Below are positions 58,455 through 64,000 of a DNA stretch of 64,000 nucleotides, piece after piece. Below the pieces are notes generated by a model. The model ran no database searches. It was not told the DNA's origin and saw nothing but the letters and a program-made list of their open reading frames with translations. Origin of the DNA: an uncultured Alphaproteobacteria bacterium (lineage in GTDB: Bacteria; Pseudomonadota; Alphaproteobacteria; Thalassobaculales; Thalassobaculaceae); contig CACOPQ010000002.1 of the NCBI GenBank assembly GCA_902629125.1, positions 1 to 64,000 on the forward strand. The letters are read 5' to 3'. The position numbers and the translations under genes were made by a program. The first letter of the stretch is position 1; the number at the start of each line of letters is the position of its first letter.

Positions 58455-59576
58455 CTAACTAGCTTTCCCAAATAAATCAGAATGCTGCAGGCCGATGAAG
58501 TAAGGTTCGTCTCCGTTAAGAAAGACATTTACCTTTGCGTTGTAACAAATATGCTCGAACCCGTGTTTATCGATTACTCGCATTTTTTGGTTCTTGAAAG
58601 TGCCGTTTTCCCTTTTTGGTCCAGTAATATACGATGAAAATTTTTCTACCGGATTTCCAAATAACGGCATACCTTCGAATTCTTTTAGTTGCTCCGAAGC
58701 TACTTCCATCATTCGCTCTGGAGTTAGAGGGCTTTCACCATCTCTTCCGGGGCGCGAAAATGCGCCAATGACAATCTGATGCGTATTAGTTTTACCTATG
58801 AGCCGCGCGACATCGATAGTCACATCACCGACTATATACTCGTCGCTTGTATACAAAACATCTCTACCAGGGGCATAGAAAGAATAATGGCTTCCGAGAC
58901 CTGCGGCCGTTCTAATATCGGGGGCGGCATTTTTTTCTGTGATAGCTCGTTTGAGTCCAGAATAGTAGGTGAGAAAAAGTTGCATCAATACAAAAAGAGC
59001 GATATCAGCTTCTGGCCCAGTGAGGCGGTTCCATATATAAAAGCCGTCACCTGTTGTACTTCTCCTCATTTCGATAGGAAGACTTTTTTGTTTGCAACTT
59101 TCTTCGGCTATGTTCAGTGCAAACTCTAAAGTCGATAATTGACTGGCTTGCGCCTCCGGAGTGTGTTTGGAAAACCCAACAATATCTAGTAATAAGACTG
59201 CCCGGTAATCAGTTTTAAAAGTTGCATAATTTCGAAAAATTTCTTCAACTTCGGCTTCTGTTAATCCAGATTCATCATCTCCAATAGTGAATTCTAAACG
59301 TATTTCCATCGGCTCGGAGTCTACTAATTTACTGGTTTGTCGAAACTCATCAATTTCCATTTGCCGTTGTCCATGAAAAACCCTGCTTTCCGGGTTTTCT
59401 ATATTGAATAACCGAACTTTTGGTACGCTCAGTATATCTATACCAAGTCTGGTTGGCATCCAGGCTACTAACGAATTGCTCCCAAATGCCCAGAGGTTAA
59501 AAAACAGTCCATTTATCTGTTTTTTTAGGGGGTCTTTGAAGCCAGAAACATTGGCCTGATCGACTATTTCATCCAA
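58455..59576 (-). CDS. divergent class III nucleotide-cyclase-like protein
   Basis: VLLLDIVGFSKHTPEAQASQLSTLEFALNIAEE, RRSTTGDGFYIWNR, EYIVGDVTIDVARLIGKT. Confidence 0.75.
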   Translation of the reverse strand: MDEIVDQANVSGFKDPLKKQINGLFFNLWAFGSNSLVAWMPTRLGIDILSVPKVRLFNIENPESRVFHGQRQMEIDEFRQTSKLVDSEPMEIRLEFTIGDDESGLTEAEVEEIFRNYATFKTDYRAVLLLDIVGFSKHTPEAQASQLSTLEFALNIAEESCKQKSLPIEMRRSTTGDGFYIWNRLTGPEADIALFVLMQLFLTYYSGLKRAITEKNAAPDIRTAAGLGSHYSFYAPGRDVLYTSDEYIVGDVTIDVARLIGKTNTHQIVIGAFSRPGRDGESPLTPERMMEVASEQLKEFEGMPLFGNPVEKFSSYITGPKRENGTFKNQKMRVIDKHGFEHICYNAKVNVFLNGDEPYFIGLQHSDLFGKAS

Positions 59577-59688
59577 TGTGTCCCTCCTTTGTTAACGTCT
59601 TCTCTAGATCATAAACCAATTAGAAGTGAATGAAAAAAACTGATTGTTTAACGGAATAGCACGGATAAATAAATTTCCATGTTAACTT

Positions 59689-60489
59689 CTAAATATCATA
59701 AGGTGGCTTATGCAAGCCTGAGGGCGATATCGTGAAGAGTTCGCACCCACTTTCAGTAACCCCGAGAGAATGCTCAAATTGTGCCGATAAAGATCTATCT
59801 CGAGTCACGGCGGTCCATCCATCTGGTAGTATTTTGACGGCATATTTGCCGGCATTTATCATTGGTTCTATTGTGAAAAACATTCCTTTTTGTAGCACTG
59901 CTCCCTTCCCAGCAGTTCCATAATGCAAAATACTTGGAGCCGAATGGAATACACGGCCTAAACCGTGCCCACAAAAATCTCTAACAACCGAAAACCTCTG
60001 GTTTTCAGCATATTCTTGGATGGCATGACCTATATCACCTAGGGTCGCTCCTGGTTTCACTACTTCTATTCCCTTCATAAGGCACTCGTAAGTAACATCC
60101 ATTAAACGGGCAGCCTTGACCGCTACTTTACCAACTCCAAACATTCGGCTTGTATCACCATACCAGCCATCCAAAATAACCGTTACATCGATATTTAAAA
60201 TATCTCCGTCATTTAATTTTCGTCCACCTGGTATACCATGACAGACAACATGATTGATGGAGGTACATATAGATTTTGGAAACCCCTTATAATTTAGGGG
60301 GGCGGGAATGGCTTTATTATCTAAAATAAAGCTATGACATAACTGGTCCAACTTCTCGGTTGTTACACCTGGCTGCACATGAGGAGTAATAAAATCTAGG
60401 GTTGCTGCCGCGAGTTGCCCTGCTTTGCGCATACCATGGAAGTCGTTATCCTCATGGATATGAATGCTGTTCGACCCCGAACTGATCAT
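59689..60489 (-). CDS. map: type I methionine aminopeptidase
   Basis: NYKGFPKSICTSINHVVCHGIP, DGDILNIDVTVILDGWYGDTSRMF, FCGHGLGRVFH, MFFTIEPMINAG. Confidence 0.95.
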   Translation of the reverse strand: MISSGSNSIHIHEDNDFHGMRKAGQLAAATLDFITPHVQPGVTTEKLDQLCHSFILDNKAIPAPLNYKGFPKSICTSINHVVCHGIPGGRKLNDGDILNIDVTVILDGWYGDTSRMFGVGKVAVKAARLMDVTYECLMKGIEVVKPGATLGDIGHAIQEYAENQRFSVVRDFCGHGLGRVFHSAPSILHYGTAGKGAVLQKGMFFTIEPMINAGKYAVKILPDGWTAVTRDRSLSAQFEHSLGVTESGCELFTISPSGLHKPPYDI

Positions 60490-60590
60490 TTTAAGTAATT
60501 AAATCCAGTGTAATTGAAAGTTTGATTATGCAACTAAATCTTAGCACAAGTTTTCTTAGCAATGAAAGTCTGAGCCGATAAGAGTATGAT

Positions 60591-63383
60591 CTAGAAGTGA
60601 ACTGATTTTGACCCAGACGGCGTGTCAATGGGTGGAGAAAACTTTGTAAGGTTTATTCCGTCAACGGCTGTTTTGTATTCTTCGATTGTTGGCGTTCGTC
60701 CGAGTATTGCAGATAGTACAACTACTGGTGTCGAAGCTAGCAGAGATTCTCCCTTTTTCTCTGGCGTATCTTCTACCACGCGTCCTTTAAAAAGACGCGT
60801 GGAGGTAGCAAGAACCGTATCCCCTTTCGCGGCTTTTTCTTGGTTGCCCATGCAAAGGTTACACCCCGGTCGTTCAAGATATAGGATATTTTCATATTCG
60901 GTTCGAGCCGAGTTTTTTGGTGATTCATCGTCAAATTCAAAACCTGAATATTTTTGCAGAATGGTCCAATCACCCTCTTCCTTTAATTCATCAATGATAT
61001 TGTAGGTAGGGGCCGCTAATACGAGTGGAGCTTTGAATTGAACATCGCCGGTTTTATTTTCCAGATTACGAAGCATTTGAGCAACAATTTTGACATCACC
61101 TTTATGTACCATACAAGATCCGACAAAACCCAAGTCTACTTTTTTGTCAGCTCCATAATATGAAATAGGTCTAATCGTATCGTGCGTATAGCGTTTAGAA
61201 ATGTCGATGTTGTTCACATCTGGATCGGCAATCATCGGCTCATTGATCTCATCTAAGTCGACAATTACTTTGGCATAATATTTTGCATTTTCATCGGGTT
61301 TTAGTGCTGGTTTTATTCCTGTCTGTATTTCCGAGATCCTCGTGTCCGCAATGTTTATAAGCCCCTTCAGCATCTCTTTTTCATTTTCCATACCTTTGTC
61401 AATCATGACCTGGATACGGTGTTTGGCAATCTCTAGGGACTCTATAAGTGTTTTATCTTCAGAAATACAAATGGAGGCCTTCGCCTTCATCTCGGCTGTC
61501 CAATCGGTAAATGTGAAGGCTTGATCAGCCAACAGGGTTCCAATATGAACTTCAATAATACGGCCTTGAAAGACATTATCGCCGAATTGATCGAGCATTT
61601 GAGCTTGGGTTGCGTGCACAACATCTCTAAAGTCCATGTGATCTGCCATTTTCCCTTTGAATGTAACTTTGACTGACTCAGGAATTGGCATGGTTGCTTC
61701 GCCGGTTGCAAGGGCAAGTGCGACAGTCCCGGAGTCTGCACCAAATGCAACGCCTTTAGACATCCTAGTATGTGAGTCCCCTCCTATAATGATGGCCCAA
61801 TCATCGACAGTTATGTCATTAAGTACCTTGTGAATAACATCTGTCATTGAATGATATATTCCTTTTGGATCTCTTGCTGTTATCAGGCCAAATTTGTGCA
61901 TGAATTCCATGAGCTTAGGGGTGTTTTGTTGAGCTTTCACATCCCAAACGGAGGCTGTATGGCAGCCTGATTGATATGCTCCGTCTACTGACGGTGAAAT
62001 AACTGTGGCAGCCATTGACTCCAACTCCTGAACAGTCATTAGACCTGTAGTATCTTGAGATCCTACAATATTGACTTTTACTCTCACGTCCGAACCTGCG
62101 TGGAGGACCGTACCCTCTTTTATACCCCGAGCATTTGCATTGAAGATTTTTTCGACAGCAGTTAACCCCTGTTCCTCGTGGGAGATTTCCTTAGAGGGTG
62201 CAAATGCAGAGGTGGGTTCCAATCCGAGTGTTTCGTTTGCAAAGCTTTGTAATTTTTTTCCAAACACAATCCCGTAGGCGCCTCCTGCCTTAATAAATTC
62301 TAATTTTTGGGGTGTGAAAGAGTCAGCTGCGTCAACTAGTTCTTCCTTTCCGCTCTCATCATAAACTTTTTTATCTTCAGTATTTATTTTTAAGACGGTA
62401 CCTGTATCTACTGAAAATTTCTGCTCTAATATTGGACTTCCATCATTATTGAGTATTGGATTACCGTCCGAGTCTAATTTCTTTACCCAGTTCTTTAAAT
62501 CAATCCCAATACCACCAGTAACCCCTAAAGCAGTTTGGAAGATCGGTGAAATTCCATTAGTTCCTCCTACGATTGGTGCTATGTTGACGAATGGTATGTA
62601 TGGGCTTGCTTGCTTTCCTGTCCACAATGCGACATTGTTTACACCTGACATTCTGGAGGATCCAACTCCCATCGTTCCCTTCTCGGCAATCAACATGACT
62701 TGCTTATCAGGATGTTGTGCTTGTAGTGCTCGAATTTCTTCTTGTGCTTTCTCAGAAATCATACATTTGCCATGCAATTCCCGGTCTGATCGGGAATGCG
62801 CTTGGTTGCCTGGCGATAACAAATCAGTAGAAATATCACCCTCAGCTGCAACATAAGTGACAATCGGTATCTCATTTTCTACATCAGGCAAGTTTGTAAA
62901 AAACTCGGCCCTTGCATAACTATCTAAAATATCTTTGGATACCAAATTCCCTGCTTCGTAACTTTCTTTAAGACGCACCAAGTCTGCCTCATATAAAAAG
63001 ACCTGGGTCTTCAAAACTTCTGCTGCCTTATTAGCAATTGGCACGTCCTCGGCAAGTGCTAAATCTAAAAGCACTTCGACCGATGGTCCGCCTTTCATAT
63101 GCGACAGTAATTCAAAAGCAAGATCAACGGAGATTTCTGAAACTTCCGACTCTCCAACAATTATTTTCTTTAAAAATTTTGCTTTTTCACCAGCAGCACT
63201 TGTTGTTCCCGGGATGGTGTTAAAAATGAAAAATTCCAAGCTCTCCGAGCGGTGAGCGTTTTCTGGATCCTCTATTTGGCTTACCAATTCTCTAATAAGC
63301 GCGGCGTCCTCTATTGGCTTGGGTTTCAAACCTTGTTGCTTTCTAGTTTCAATTTCTTCTAGGTAATCGCTATACAAGCTCAT
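60591..63383 (-). CDS. acnB: aconitate hydratase B (long form)
   Basis: IPGTTSAAGEKAKFLKKI, GTMGVGSSRMSGVNN, IIGGDSHTRMSKGVAFGADSGTVALALATGEA, LERPGCNLCMGNQEKA; start at MSLYSDYLEEI (63383). Confidence 0.95.
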   Translation of the reverse strand: MSLYSDYLEEIETRKQQGLKPKPIEDAALIRELVSQIEDPENAHRSESLEFFIFNTIPGTTSAAGEKAKFLKKIIVGESEVSEISVDLAFELLSHMKGGPSVEVLLDLALAEDVPIANKAAEVLKTQVFLYEADLVRLKESYEAGNLVSKDILDSYARAEFFTNLPDVENEIPIVTYVAAEGDISTDLLSPGNQAHSRSDRELHGKCMISEKAQEEIRALQAQHPDKQVMLIAEKGTMGVGSSRMSGVNNVALWTGKQASPYIPFVNIAPIVGGTNGISPIFQTALGVTGGIGIDLKNWVKKLDSDGNPILNNDGSPILEQKFSVDTGTVLKINTEDKKVYDESGKEELVDAADSFTPQKLEFIKAGGAYGIVFGKKLQSFANETLGLEPTSAFAPSKEISHEEQGLTAVEKIFNANARGIKEGTVLHAGSDVRVKVNIVGSQDTTGLMTVQELESMAATVISPSVDGAYQSGCHTASVWDVKAQQNTPKLMEFMHKFGLITARDPKGIYHSMTDVIHKVLNDITVDDWAIIIGGDSHTRMSKGVAFGADSGTVALALATGEATMPIPESVKVTFKGKMADHMDFRDVVHATQAQMLDQFGDNVFQGRIIEVHIGTLLADQAFTFTDWTAEMKAKASICISEDKTLIESLEIAKHRIQVMIDKGMENEKEMLKGLINIADTRISEIQTGIKPALKPDENAKYYAKVIVDLDEINEPMIADPDVNNIDISKRYTHDTIRPISYYGADKKVDLGFVGSCMVHKGDVKIVAQMLRNLENKTGDVQFKAPLVLAAPTYNIIDELKEEGDWTILQKYSGFEFDDESPKNSARTEYENILYLERPGCNLCMGNQEKAAKGDTVLATSTRLFKGRVVEDTPEKKGESLLASTPVVVLSAILGRTPTIEEYKTAVDGINLTKFSPPIDTPSGSKSVHF

Positions 63384-63678
63384 TTTATTCTCAAAAAAAT
63401 ATATGTTGGTCCCGGGCGACATTATAACCCATAACTTGGGCTAAAATCGAGAGATAAGTGGGATAAAATTGCGTAGATATGTGTTTGTTAGAAAACTTTA
63501 GAAACGAAAAAATCACGATATGCTTTCCAAATCAAAAAGTGGTATCTATCCTATTCAAAATTGTATGGTGCACGCAAACATGAATGCTTTGCATTGGTTT
63601 TGACAGCAATCGTTGTTAATGCAATTAATAAACATCCTCTTACATACTTTACCAGGAATTTGCGAGGAAACCTGCGAA

Positions 63679-64000
63679 ATGGAAAAAATTGTTTTTCTCT
63701 ACAAACAAGCGAATGTGCCAGATGAAATAATTGAAGCAATTAAGCTAAGAACGCCAGCTGGCTTCGAGGTAATATTTTGTGAGGAAAAGATGCCAACTGA
63801 GGAGCGTAGAAAATATGTCGCTATAGCAGATTATTTTATGCTCTACACTGTTGGCTTTGACGATTTAGATGTAGCAAAAAAAGCAAAGCTTATGCAGATA
63901 TTAAGTGCTGGTTATGATCGACTTAATGTTAAAAATTTGAAATCAGCGGGGATACCATTAGCCACAAATGGCGGCGCTAATGCACCAACTGTTGCAGAAC
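63679..64000 (+). CDS. D-isomer-specific 2-hydroxyacid dehydrogenase, N-terminal part (truncated by window edge)
   Basis: MEKIVFLYKQANVPDEIIEAIK...KLMQILSAGYDRLNVKNLKSAGIPLATNGGANAPTVAE. Confidence 0.85.
   Translation, partial: MEKIVFLYKQANVPDEIIEAIKLRTPAGFEVIFCEEKMPTEERRKYVAIADYFMLYTVGFDDLDVAKKAKLMQILSAGYDRLNVKNLKSAGIPLATNGGANAPTVAE

Noticed and set aside
1-64000. CRISPR arrays or cas genes
   Set aside because: No regularly spaced direct repeats and no Cas-like proteins were seen in the ORF set.
1-64000. Complete insertion sequences or transposase genes
   Set aside because: No ORF shows a transposase catalytic pattern; only integrase remnants and short intergenic repeats were found.

Overview
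The window is an AT-rich proteobacterial chromosome segment, probably marine; the host lineage cannot be fixed from sequence alone. From about 19.2 kb to the right edge it is mostly ordinary metabolic genes: ilvE-like aminotransferase, MFS and EamA transporters, a minus-strand acyl-CoA catabolic operon, pgi, a cinA-like gene, pyrF, a Baeyer-Villiger-type monooxygenase, a pentapeptide-repeat protein, map and acnB. The left part, about 4.0-19.1 kb, is an accessory region with decayed genes and repeats. Main observations: (1) a tRNA-Leu(UAA) gene on the minus strand (18848-19146) interrupted by a 213-nt group I intron, inserted between U34 and A35 of the anticodon, with a recognisable P1 helix carrying the splice-site U.G pair and P/Q/R/S-like core elements; (2) two fragments of a DUF6538-type tyrosine integrase in opposite orientations (about 9833-10165 minus, about 16165-16672 plus) bracketing a small cassette (TylF-like methyltransferase, second methyltransferase, VOC protein, DehI-like protein, SDR) and one nucleotide-cyclase/TPR gene; (3) a roughly 110-bp inverted repeat pair (7102-7213 and 18699-18810), one copy lying close to the 3' end of the tRNA-Leu gene; (4) a partly deleted paralogue of a GFA-like gene whose out-of-frame remnant supplies the C-terminus of a neighbouring membrane protein; (5) a VOC pseudogene; (6) a three-copy hairpin-forming intergenic repeat. 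All family calls are by eye from motifs; no searches were run.
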